A DNA stretch of 40,631 nucleotides from SM23-73-3 sp965369445 (GTDB taxonomy: Bacteria; Zixibacteria; MSB-5A5; SM1-73), in NCBI GenBank assembly GCA_965369445.1, contig CBDUQU010000007.1, positions 1 to 40,631 on the forward strand, read 5' to 3'. This document shows, piece after piece, positions 1 through 6,771 of the stretch. Under the pieces are notes generated by a model, which saw only the letters and a program-made list of their open reading frames with translations, did not search any database and was not told the origin of the DNA. The number at the start of each line of letters is the position of its first letter. The first letter of the stretch is position 1. Made by a program: the position numbers and the translations under genes.

Positions 1-213
1 TCTATTATCGTTCGTTTTCGGGCGGAAGTTTACCTCTTCCTATAAAAGGCAGCATCGCAATATCGATGGGACGACCCGGAGATGCCAGCCTGGGTCCCAG
101 GGGAGTCAGGGCACGAGTCCCGCCCCGCCTATTACCCGGCTTCCAACGAGGCGTATATGCCAGGTGTGCAATCTCTGAACGTTTGGCGGTCAGCACGCTG
201 CGGTGTTTTGTGC
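1..213. other. Left-edge stretch, no gene recognised
   Basis: Short overlapping reading frames exist on both strands but none has a ribosome binding site or a recognisable protein. I see no terminator or repeat I can defend. It is probably intergenic DNA upstream of the barrel gene. Confidence 0.4.
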
Positions 214-241
214 TTGATAACGAGTTTTTCTTGCGTATATT
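214..241 (+). promoter_or_regulatory. Sigma-70-type promoter, possibly giving a leaderless mRNA
   Basis: TTGATA (214-219) and TATATT (236-241) are separated by 16 bases. The predicted transcription start is at or within a base or two of the ATG at 248, so the message would have almost no leader. No Shine-Dalgarno sequence precedes that ATG, which agrees with a leaderless start. Confidence 0.5.
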
Positions 242-247
242 AGAATT

Positions 248-1189
248 ATGATAAGAAGATCTCTTTTGACCATAGGGCTTTTGCTCACCTTGTTTGCTCC
301 GGCGTACGGTGCGAAATATGCCGGAGAGTTCCTTAGCCTGGGGGTAGGGGGTAGGGCTTTAGGGATGGGCGGGGCTTTTGTGGGGGTGGCCGATGACGTG
401 ACCGCCTCCTTCTGGAATCCAGCCGGGTTGGCTCAACTGAACCGAAAAGAGCTCTGCCTGATGCACGCGGAGACCTTTGGATCACTCTTAAACCAGGATT
501 TCGTCGCCTTTGCCCTTCCTCTGATGCAGGAGAATCGTAGGTCCGCTCTGGCATTCAGCCTCCAGCGCCTGGGGGGCGGTGGGGTGAAGATACCCGAAAA
601 AATCGATACCAACCTGGTGGTGTTGCTGAGGGAAGAAAGCCATGCCGACTACGCGTTGTTCTTTTCCTATTCCCACCAGATGCGTCCGGGGTTCTTCTGG
701 GGAGCGAATCTGAAGCTGATCTACCGGGACGTGGTCACCACTTCTGCTTTCGGAATCGGAGGGGACCTGGCATTTTTGGCAAAACCTTATTCATTTCTTT
801 CCCTGGGCGTAAATCTGATGGATCTAACCTCCAGCCTTCTGTTCTACGACAACGGCACCACCGAGACCATCAATCCCACCACCAAGCTGGGACTGGCGCT
901 CAACCGAAGCTTTAAGGATTTCTATCTGGTTTTGGCCACGGATGCCGACGTGCGGTATGAGGGTCGAAAATCCGCCGCCCAATTCTGGGTGGGAAACCTC
1001 TCTGCGGATATGCACTACGGACTGGAGGTATCATACCGGGGAAAGGTGGCCGGCAGGTTGGGTTTCGACCAGGGAGATTTCACCGCGGGGGCAGGCTTGT
1101 GGATTAATCAGCTCGGCCTTGACATAGCCTTTCTTTCGCACGACGAACTGGATAACACCTATCGCATCTCGCTTCTGTTGAAGCTTTGA
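248..1189 (+). CDS. PorV/UPF0164-family outer-membrane beta-barrel protein
   Basis: A 313-residue protein with a signal peptide (hydrophobic stretch about residues 5-19, likely cleavage after AYG-A). The mature start carries the family hallmark: LGVGGRALGMGGAF, then ADD and FWNPAGLA at about residues 31-62. This is typical of UPF0164/PorV/PorQ barrels related to FadL. The rest alternates hydrophobic and polar residues as expected for beta strands and ends in a strand-like LLLKL, a plausible barrel-insertion signal. PorV-type proteins act in type IX secretion in Bacteroidetes, but many paralogues in FCB phyla have no known role, so the function here is open. It is the first gene of a + run with a SurA-like periplasmic chaperone 268 bases downstream. 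The start is unusual because a promoter ends six bases before it. Confidence 0.88.
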   Translation: MIRRSLLTIGLLLTLFAPAYGAKYAGEFLSLGVGGRALGMGGAFVGVADDVTASFWNPAGLAQLNRKELCLMHAETFGSLLNQDFVAFALPLMQENRRSALAFSLQRLGGGGVKIPEKIDTNLVVLLREESHADYALFFSYSHQMRPGFFWGANLKLIYRDVVTTSAFGIGGDLAFLAKPYSFLSLGVNLMDLTSSLLFYDNGTTETINPTTKLGLALNRSFKDFYLVLATDADVRYEGRKSAAQFWVGNLSADMHYGLEVSYRGKVAGRLGFDQGDFTAGAGLWINQLGLDIAFLSHDELDNTYRISLLLKL

Positions 1190-1457
1190 TGCGGGCACCA
1201 GGGAGGTTTCCCAAAACAGAACCCAGCTTGAGACCGTGATCTCCAGCAGAAAGGTAAGAGAAGAGATTGCCTGCGTGCCGAAAAAAGGTTTTGTCCCATA
1301 CGTGTTCATGTTTCATGTCAATCCCGCTTATGCCGGCCCTGACGGCAAGGGTTGGACCAACTGAACCAGAGAGAAACCGGTTGAACTGATCAGGCTTGAG
1401 AGAAAAATCCAAAACGATGGATTCCTGATATTATCGAATCAAGAGGTAGAAACGAAA
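1190..1457. other. Intergenic stretch without recognisable gene
   Basis: Minus-strand frames cross this stretch but lack ribosome binding sites and resemble no family. No convincing terminator was found. The only feature I would use is AGAGGT at 1442-1447, a plausible ribosome binding site for the ATG at 1458. Confidence 0.4.
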
Positions 1458-3203
1458 ATGAGAAAGCTCTGCGTCCCCTTTGGTTTTTTTGCCCTACTTT
1501 TTGTCATGTGGAATGGCCTGTGCACGGGTGCGCCCCCCAGGAGGGAGATTTCGCGCGATGAGGTTCTGGCCCGGGTGAACGATGAAATCATCACCGTGGG
1601 AAGGTTCCACGATTACCTAAAAAACCAAAAGATGACCTCCACTGACCCGGACGAGGATGAGAAGAAAAAAGGAGATTGGCTTGGGAAGCTGATTCGCCAA
1701 ATCAGGATCGAGCAAAGAGCAGCCGGGATGGACTTAGAGCCCAACTCCCGCTTTACCCGGGACAGGGACGATCATATGCGGGATTTTGTCCTGGAGTACA
1801 TGTATCGGAAGGAGATCGTGGAGAAAATCGAGGTGACCGACCAGGAGGTAGAGAACCATTACCAGCAGTATCTGGATGAAGACTTCCTGATCCCGGAGGA
1901 GGTGGAGGTAAGAGACCTTCTGATCCGGGTGCACGCCGATTCGACCCGGAAGGATTACCGCAAGAGGCTGAAGAAGGCGGAAAAGGAGGCAAAGAAAAAG
2001 ATAAAGGAACTTCACAGAAAAGCCAGGGCCGGGGAGGACTTTGCCGAATTATGCAGGCAACATTCTCAGGCAGGGGCGCCCAGCAGGAGCGGAAAGTTAG
2101 GGTTCATCAAAAGAGGACAGATGTCCCCCCCATTCGATTCCGCTGCATTCTCACTAAGCGAGATAGGAGAGATATCCGAACCGGTGAGAGACGTCCGGGG
2201 ATACCACCTGATCCAGCTTCTGGACAGGAAAGAGAAAAGCTACCAGGAACTGGATTCCACGCTCTTCGAGGGAATAAGAGGGTACCTGGAAAGGGAGAAG
2301 ACGGAAGGGGCCAAGAACCACTTCATCGACTCCCTGAAGAATGAGGTCGGGATTGCCTACAACCTAAATATCTTGAAGGATGAGGAGTCCTCTTTTGACA
2401 GCAGTATGTGGGTGATGACCTACTGTGAGGAGGAGACCATCAGGTTTATCGAATACGAGCGATTCCTGCCCGGGTACAAATTCGACCTGGGACTGGATAG
2501 CTTGACGGTGGAGGAGAAAAAGGGGATGTTGTTCAATCACATGGCCCTGCATATCATCCTGGAGAAGGAGGCCAGAAAGAGGGGATATGCGGATCTGCTG
2601 GAATACAGAGCAGAGGAAAGAGCGTTCACCTTAGAACGGGCCAAGAGCCAGGTGATTGCCGAGCGGGTGAAAAGAGATTTTCCTCCACCCGGCATGGAGG
2701 AGATGGAAGCATATTACCAGGCCCACAAGATAGACTTCCCGGCGTTGGGGATGCCGGTTCACGTCTATCATATAGTCTTTGACGAGCCTCAGGAGGCAGC
2801 GGCGGTTCTCGATTCTATAGAGCAAGGAGCAGATTTTGAAAGGATGGCAAGGAAATACTTCCCCGGTGAGCCGGAGATCAAGGACGTGGCTTATGATCTG
2901 GGCTTCATCACCAAGGGAGAGATGCCGGACGAGTTCTACGCCGCTGCCCTGAGCCTGCAGGAGGGGGAGGTGAGCCAGCCGGTGAAGACTAAATGGGGTT
3001 ATCACCTCATTAAGGTGGTGGAGAAAAAAGAAGAAGAGGCAACGGCGTTTTCCGACATAATCCCCCGGATCAAGGGAGCCATCAACCTGGCCAAGGGGAG
3101 GAAACACATCGTTGATTGGGAAAAGAACTTGATTGAAGAGGCGGAGGTGTGGATCGATGAAGAGCTTTTGAAGAAAGTTAAACTCCCCAAACCGGAAGGT
3201 TGA
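1458..3203 (+). CDS. SurA/PpiC-like periplasmic peptidyl-prolyl isomerase with two rotamase domains
   Basis: 581 residues with a type I signal peptide (about 1-24). It has a SurA-like N-terminal region (about 30-145, with VNDEIITVGRF) and a first parvulin domain at about 147-257 (motifs AGEDFAELCRQHS, LGFIKRGQM and GYHLIQLLDRK). A helical linker follows, then a second parvulin domain at about 431-523 (GADFERMARKYF, LGFITKGEMP, WGYHLIKVVEKK). Parvulins catalyse cis-trans proline isomerisation, and SurA-type proteins escort outer-membrane proteins across the periplasm. The neighbouring barrel gene fits that job. A cysteine lies near the cleavage site (GLC), but it is a poor lipobox, so I do not call a lipoprotein. 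It is longer than E. coli SurA (428 residues) because of the linker and acidic or lysine-rich inserts. A ribosome binding site (AGAGGT) sits ten bases before the ATG. Confidence 0.88.
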   Translation: MRKLCVPFGFFALLFVMWNGLCTGAPPRREISRDEVLARVNDEIITVGRFHDYLKNQKMTSTDPDEDEKKKGDWLGKLIRQIRIEQRAAGMDLEPNSRFTRDRDDHMRDFVLEYMYRKEIVEKIEVTDQEVENHYQQYLDEDFLIPEEVEVRDLLIRVHADSTRKDYRKRLKKAEKEAKKKIKELHRKARAGEDFAELCRQHSQAGAPSRSGKLGFIKRGQMSPPFDSAAFSLSEIGEISEPVRDVRGYHLIQLLDRKEKSYQELDSTLFEGIRGYLEREKTEGAKNHFIDSLKNEVGIAYNLNILKDEESSFDSSMWVMTYCEEETIRFIEYERFLPGYKFDLGLDSLTVEEKKGMLFNHMALHIILEKEARKRGYADLLEYRAEERAFTLERAKSQVIAERVKRDFPPPGMEEMEAYYQAHKIDFPALGMPVHVYHIVFDEPQEAAAVLDSIEQGADFERMARKYFPGEPEIKDVAYDLGFITKGEMPDEFYAAALSLQEGEVSQPVKTKWGYHLIKVVEKKEEEATAFSDIIPRIKGAINLAKGRKHIVDWEKNLIEEAEVWIDEELLKKVKLPKPEG

Positions 3204-3215
3204 TCGGAATCGGTT

Positions 3216-3248
3216 TGGGTTCACTTATGATGCGAGAACCCACTTTTT
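3216..3248 (+). terminator. Probable intrinsic terminator after the PpiC gene
   Basis: A seven-base stem TGGGTTC (3216-3222) pairs with GAACCCA (3236-3242). The loop is 13 bases, and a run of five T follows at 3244-3248. It lies 13 bases after the PpiC stop codon. The stem is short, so termination may be partial. Confidence 0.5.
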
Positions 3249-3267
3249 GCAAAACTAGCAGGCGGAT

Positions 3268-3900
3268 TTGGAGATCTCATTCTACAACGAGTTTAGAAGG
3301 AAAGCGATCCATCTTTTTGCGCTTACTATCCCCATTGGTTACTTCTTGCTACCCAAGACCCCCTCTCTCTTGATCCTCAGCCCATTCGTGGCGGGAGCCA
3401 TCATGATAGACATAGTGCGATTGAGGAAGCTTCCCCTGCACGGCTTCCTAAACCGACTGCTGGGATCGATCCTGCGGGATCACGAAGAAGAAGATTTCGC
3501 CGGTGCCAGCTATATCCTCTCCGCCTCTTTTTTGAGCATCCTCCTTTTCCACAAGAGCGTGGCCATGGCGGCCATCTCTTTTATCATCCTGGGTGATATC
3601 GCTGCTGCCCTGATAGGAAGAAGATTCGGGAAGACCAAAATCCCCTGGAGCCTGACCAAAGTCAATCCCTTTGGGAATGACCGAAAGTCTCTGGAGGGAA
3701 GCCTGTCCTGTCTTCTCATGTGCCTGGTGGTGGCAGTGGTAGTGCCCCAACTTCCCCAAGTGCAACAACTTCCCCTGTGGATTTTTATAGTCGGAGCGGT
3801 GACGGCGACGGTGGCGGAGGGAATCAGTCTCCCCATCAATGACAACTTCTCCGTCCCCTTATTAAGCGGACTCTGCATGGAACTTCTGCGGCGGATGTGA
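3268..3900 (+). CDS. SEC59/DGK1/VTE5-type CTP-dependent lipid kinase (membrane)
   Basis: A 210-residue polytopic membrane protein with about six or seven hydrophobic segments. The conserved core is GDIAAALIGRRFGK (about 112-125), then KSLEGSL (about 140-146) and the C-terminal DNFSVPLLSG (about 192-201). These are the motifs of the dolichol kinase / phytol kinase / DGK1 family, related to phosphatidate cytidylyltransferase folds. Members phosphorylate a lipid alcohol using CTP; the substrate here (diacylglycerol, polyprenol or phytol) cannot be told from sequence. The start is TTG at 3268: an in-frame stop at 3256-3258 blocks earlier starts, and the next methionine is about residue 46, beyond conserved sequence. 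AGGCGG at 3260-3265 is close to the start for a ribosome binding site. Confidence 0.8.
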   Translation: MEISFYNEFRRKAIHLFALTIPIGYFLLPKTPSLLILSPFVAGAIMIDIVRLRKLPLHGFLNRLLGSILRDHEEEDFAGASYILSASFLSILLFHKSVAMAAISFIILGDIAAALIGRRFGKTKIPWSLTKVNPFGNDRKSLEGSLSCLLMCLVVAVVVPQLPQVQQLPLWIFIVGAVTATVAEGISLPINDNFSVPLLSGLCMELLRRM

Positions 3901-4157
3901 GGGTCTGATTTCCTTGAGCCGCAGCATCCTCTACCCGGCCTACTCAAGTTCCAAGAGTCAAAAAAAGCGTTTGCTAATCCGCCACCTTTCGGAACCTCAA
4001 TCGTCATCTGAGATTTTGTATCCAGCAGGTCGCTTTGGCGACTGACATCTCGCCGGGACGCCGTTCAGCTTTGTGCTGTTTCGCCGCCAGTGCCATTCCT
4101 CAAAAACAGTCATGTTAAATTCCTCCGGGGGTGGTCAAATGCGATTTTTGGCCGAGG
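3901..4157. other. Non-coding stretch upstream of the sigma-54 control region
   Basis: No gene recognised. It holds one small hairpin, GTCGC-TTTG-GCGAC, near 4029-4042. Frames on the minus strand are shadows of the lipid kinase gene. Confidence 0.4.
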
Positions 4158-4265
4158 TGTAACAAAATGACACATGTGTAACAGGAACGTTACGGGGCCT
4201 TTCCGATGGCATAGTTGCAACATGCGACTAACTAAAGACTTAATCAGTGTAACGTGTTTGTTACA
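4158..4265 (+). promoter_or_regulatory. Upstream activator sites: two TGTAAC-N6-GTTACR palindromes plus a half-site
   Basis: Perfect inverted repeat at 4248-4265 (TGTAAC, six bases, GTTACA). A second copy with one change lies at 4177-4194 (TGTAAC, six bases, GTTACG), and a lone TGTAAC at 4158-4163. The two full sites are centred 71 bases apart, and about 131 and 202 bases upstream of the predicted start of the sigma-54 promoter at 4361. That is where enhancer-binding proteins of the NtrC class normally bind. Another TGTAAC half-site is downstream of the promoter at 4409-4414. The cognate activator is not in this window. Confidence 0.65.
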
Positions 4266-4360
4266 GAACTTCGGGCATCGGCTGCTCCCTATTTAAGCGG
4301 GAACCGGAAGTACCTTGAAAACAAAGGGGTTCGGAGACAGGCAGGTAAAGCGAGAGGAAT

Positions 4361-4376
4361 TGGCACGGCTTTTGCT
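4361..4376 (+). promoter_or_regulatory. Sigma-54 (RpoN) -24/-12 promoter
   Basis: TGGCACG (4361-4367), four bases, then TTGCT (4372-4376). This matches the sigma-54 consensus TGGCACG-N4-TTGCW at every fixed position, with GG and GC correctly ten bases apart. The predicted start is near 4387, giving a leader of about 74 bases before the ATG at 4461. Palindromes upstream supply plausible activator sites. It should drive the GxxExxY gene and the lysine-repeat peptide, and by read-through perhaps the PTS genes. Confidence 0.85.
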
Positions 4377-4460
4377 TTTCGATAATCACGACAGATTGTG
4401 ACAGCAGGTGTAACAAAGTTATGACAAGGGATTCGTTATCCGGCGAGGCGACAGGCAAAG

Positions 4461-4823
4461 ATGACCTTAAAGGAGTTGCAGGATCAGATTCTGGAGGCTG
4501 CACTTGAAGTCCACAAGAACATGGGTCTGGGTTTTCAGGAATCAGCATACAGCCAAGCCCTGGCGGTGGAACTGGACCTCAGAAAAATCGATTACGAGAG
4601 AAAGAAAAACATCAAACTATCATACAAAGGAAGTGTGGCAGGCGAGTACACCTTAGAGTTTGTGGTCAGCGGGAAAATCATTGCCACGGTGAAAGCGGAT
4701 GAGCCGGTGAGTGATGCAGATGAATCCAAGATGCGGAGCTTTCTCAAAGCCACCAAGCTGCCTTTAGGAATGATACTGGATTTCGGAAAGGAGACTTTGG
4801 AGATAAAGACCGTGACAAGGTAG
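4461..4823 (+). CDS. GxxExxY family protein with a degenerate nuclease-like core
   Basis: 120 residues. The signature G24-x-x-E27-x-x-Y30 (GFQESAY) is present, followed by the family's alternating beta strands and the C-terminal KATKLPLGMILDFG. The family has a PD-(D/E)xK-like fold of unknown function. In typical members, as I recall them, the core reads aD-(I/L)-(I/L)-V, then (E)LK. Here the same positions read E66 (TLEF) and T76-V-K78 (ATVKA), so the acidic residue before the lysine is lost and a nuclease active site is unlikely. The gene follows a sigma-54 promoter by about 74 bases and is followed after 56 bases by a lysine-repeat gene. No strong ribosome binding site is seen. Confidence 0.85.
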   Translation: MTLKELQDQILEAALEVHKNMGLGFQESAYSQALAVELDLRKIDYERKKNIKLSYKGSVAGEYTLEFVVSGKIIATVKADEPVSDADESKMRSFLKATKLPLGMILDFGKETLEIKTVTR

Positions 4824-4864
4824 AAGTAAGGGCACACCTCAAAAGTCAACCTCAAAAAAACCGG

Positions 4865-4873
4865 AAGGAGGTG
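4865..4873 (+). promoter_or_regulatory. Near-perfect Shine-Dalgarno for the lysine-repeat peptide
   Basis: AAGGAGGTG lies eight bases before the GTG at 4880. It decides the start: an in-frame GTG at 4871 overlaps the site itself and cannot use it. It is one of the strongest ribosome binding sites in the window, suggesting high translation. Confidence 0.75.
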
Positions 4874-4879
4874 AAGCAA

Positions 4880-5026
4880 GTGCCAGCGAAGAAGAAAGCG
4901 ACTAAGAAGAAGGTTGCTAAGAAGAAACCCGCTAAGAAGAAAGTCACCAAGAAGAAAGTCACCAAGAAAAAGGTCACCAAGAAAAAGGTCACCAAGAAGA
5001 AACCCGCTAAGAAAAAGAAAAAGTAG
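4880..5026 (+). CDS. 48-residue lysine-repeat, histone H1-like basic peptide
   Basis: Starts at GTG 4880 and stops at TAG 5024-5026. After a VPAKKKATKKK start it consists of five-residue units of the form V-T/A-K-K-K or P-A-K-K-K, ending in five lysines. Lysine makes up well over half of the chain, with no acidic, aromatic or cysteine residue. Such AKKK/TKKK tails occur in histone H1-like, AlgP-like and HU-tail proteins and bind DNA or RNA without sequence preference. A stand-alone tail with no globular domain is unusual. The codon pattern is regular (AAG AAG AAA), yet the strong ribosome binding site, terminator and position behind a sigma-54 promoter argue for a real gene. The long minus-strand frame here, rich in LLLSGFLL, is its mirror image. 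Confidence 0.75.
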   Translation: MPAKKKATKKKVAKKKPAKKKVTKKKVTKKKVTKKKVTKKKPAKKKKK

Positions 5027-5048
5027 ACATCTTAGCACTGAGTCTTAG

Positions 5049-5084
5049 TTAAAAAACCCTGCCATGGAAGGCAGGGTTTTTTAA
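5049..5084 (+). terminator. Strong intrinsic terminator after the lysine-repeat gene
   Basis: A 15-base-pair perfect stem: TTAAAAAACCCTGCC (5049-5063) pairs with GGCAGGGTTTTTTAA (5070-5084) around the six-base loop ATGGAA. The GC core and flanking A and T runs would terminate transcription in either direction. It ends the sigma-54 unit 23 bases after the stop codon. Confidence 0.9.
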
Positions 5085-5126
5085 CCTGATGATCTCTCAG
5101 AGGACCTTCATACTTGGTTTGATCTC

Positions 5127-5813
5127 ATGTTCCAGGAATTGATCCTTATATCCATGTTCGGCGGGCTGGTTGCCCTGGATAAGACCGAGGCGTTTCAGTC
5201 CATGTTCTCCCAGCCGCTTGTGGCCGGTCCCATAGTCGGTCTCCTGCTCAACGATCTGCCCGGCGGGATTTTCGTCGGCATCCTGTTTCAATTAGTCTAC
5301 CTTTGGGTCATGCCGATCGGGGCGCCCACCTTTCCCGATCCGGCAGTTGGGACAGTGGTGGGTTCCGCCGGTTTCATCATTCTGAGAGGCTCGTTTCCGG
5401 ACAGTCCCAATCTAATCCTTCTTTTCGTTCTTGTATTCGTCATCCCCTTCAGCCTGTTTGCCGGATGGGCTCTGATAAAGCAGAGGCAGCTTAACGCTAA
5501 GCTTTTGACGAAGGCTGACCTTTATGCGGAAGCAGGCAAGATCGAAGGATTTGGCTGGCTTTTACTTTTGGGACTCTCCGGATCGTTCGTGAGGGGATTC
5601 CTTATCACCGCATCAGGCGTTCTGGCGATTTTCGTTTTGCTTGCCCCCCTGGTCAAAGCCTCAAGCTTCGCTCCGGAGGCTCTTTTTCAGAGGATAGAAA
5701 TACCTGCGTGGGGAGTGGGAATGGGAACCATGATTTATCTTTTCGGAAGGAAGAAGAATTCCTTGTGGATGGCCGGGGGAGCACTACTGGGGATTCTCCT
5801 TCTCCTGCTCTAA
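5127..5813 (+). CDS. PTS mannose/fructose/sorbose family EIIC component
   Basis: 228 residues, about seven hydrophobic segments. Family hallmarks are ALDKTEAFQSMFSQPLVAGPIVGLLLNDLPGGIFVG (first helices) and WVMPIGAPTFPDPAVGTVVGS. EIIC of the mannose (EII-Man/Sor) superfamily forms the sugar channel with EIID. It is shorter than E. coli ManY (266 residues). The matching EIID follows after 20 bases, but no EIIA, EIIB, HPr or EI is in the window, so phosphate donors must come from elsewhere or the pair may be a non-phosphorylating remnant. No clear promoter lies in the 42 bases after the preceding terminator, so read-through from the sigma-54 promoter is possible. In Firmicutes this PTS family is commonly sigma-54 controlled. 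Confidence 0.85.
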   Translation: MFQELILISMFGGLVALDKTEAFQSMFSQPLVAGPIVGLLLNDLPGGIFVGILFQLVYLWVMPIGAPTFPDPAVGTVVGSAGFIILRGSFPDSPNLILLFVLVFVIPFSLFAGWALIKQRQLNAKLLTKADLYAEAGKIEGFGWLLLLGLSGSFVRGFLITASGVLAIFVLLAPLVKASSFAPEALFQRIEIPAWGVGMGTMIYLFGRKKNSLWMAGGALLGILLLLL

Positions 5814-5833
5814 AGGACTCATCATAATCGACC

Positions 5834-6577
5834 ATGCCAGAAATATCGAGACTTAATCTTTTTCGATTGACCTTAAGGAGCTTCTTCGTCCAGACCGGGT
5901 GGAGTTATGACAGGATGATGGCCCTGGGCTTCGTGTGGATACTGAGCCCGGTGGCAAAGAGGCTCTGCTCCTCGGTAAAGGAGCGACGGGAATTCCTGAA
6001 AAGGCACTTAGACAGTTTCAACGCCAATCCGTATCTTGCAGGCTATGCTGTGGGAGCGGTGACAAGATTAGAGGAGACCAAAACAGCTCCGGAGCAGATC
6101 AGAAGATTCAAGGAATCGCTGCGTGGTCCCCTGGGAGCTTTGGGCGACAACTTAATCTGGCAGAATCTCAGACCGGCCTTGTTGATCCTGGGGCTGGTTC
6201 TGACCGGCAGGTATGGTCTTTACGGCGTATTGACCTTCTTTGTTCTCTTCAACTGCTATCAGATCTATATTCGCGCCCGGGGAGTGGCCAAGGGATATCA
6301 GTTGGGCTTGAAGGTATCTTCAGACTTAACCCGGGGACATCTGCAGAACGTGGCCAAATGGAGCGGTCGGATGGGAGCGGCCTTGTTCGGGTTTCTGTTT
6401 GTCTACAAATTGAGCCACCTGGGCATGCAACCGTTTCAACCGGATAAGGCCATTCTCCTGATCCTTTTTTCTCTTTTCTCCTTCTGGGGTTTCAAAAGAA
6501 ATGCAAATCCCGGCCTGATCCTTCTCATCTCCCTTGCCTTTCTTATAGTAACAAATGCGGTGGCGGGGCTGATTTAA
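5834..6577 (+). CDS. PTS mannose/fructose/sorbose family EIID component
   Basis: 247 residues. EIID signature features: RLTLRSFFVQTGWSYDRMMALG at the start, FNANPYLAGYAVGAVTRLEE (about 55-75), LGALGDNLIWQNLRP (about 96-110), and a hydrophobic C-terminal half ending in membrane helices. It works with EIIC in the membrane to form the sugar translocator. It is somewhat shorter than E. coli ManZ (about 283 residues) but core motifs are intact. It sits 20 bases after EIIC and the pair is probably co-transcribed. The asparagine in GDN, where many members have GDS or GDP, is a small variation. Confidence 0.85.
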   Translation: MPEISRLNLFRLTLRSFFVQTGWSYDRMMALGFVWILSPVAKRLCSSVKERREFLKRHLDSFNANPYLAGYAVGAVTRLEETKTAPEQIRRFKESLRGPLGALGDNLIWQNLRPALLILGLVLTGRYGLYGVLTFFVLFNCYQIYIRARGVAKGYQLGLKVSSDLTRGHLQNVAKWSGRMGAALFGFLFVYKLSHLGMQPFQPDKAILLILFSLFSFWGFKRNANPGLILLISLAFLIVTNAVAGLI

Positions 6578-6680
6578 CCCATCTGTTTAATCTTGTCCCA
6601 AGACCGTCTCGATGGAGCGCTCAACAAGAAGCGCTGAGATTACGTGCTACCGAAGAGCCGCATCAATCGTATTAAATGAA

Positions 6681-6711
6681 TTGACGTGGCGGTCGATACT
6701 GAGAGTATATA
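6681..6711 (+). promoter_or_regulatory. Possible promoter for the SpoIID-like gene
   Basis: TTGACG at 6681-6686 and TATATA at 6706-6711 with a 19-base spacer. The -35 and -10 boxes look good but the spacing is longer than optimal. It lies about 60 bases before the ATG at 6772. Confidence 0.35.
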
Positions 6712-6771
6712 ACGGAGTGGTCCTTCAGTTAATTTTGTTCAACCGCGTACAACATCAATAGGTTTTCGGAT

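Noticed and set aside
1104..1412. 102-codon minus-strand frame in the gap after the barrel gene
   Set aside because: It overlaps the end of the barrel gene, has no ribosome binding site and resembles no family.
2631..3224. Long minus-strand frame opposite the PpiC gene
   Set aside because: Shadow frame: the + strand encodes a complete second parvulin domain there.
4409..4430. TGTAAC-AAA-GTTA near 4409 as a third full activator site
   Set aside because: The spacing is three rather than six bases and it lies downstream of the sigma-54 start; kept only as a half-site.
4592..5038. Minus-strand frame of 148 codons rich in LLLSGFLLGDL repeats, looking like a membrane protein
   Set aside because: It is the reverse complement of the lysine-repeat gene and the GxxExxY gene. 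The + strand has the ribosome binding site, promoter and terminator; the minus frame has none.
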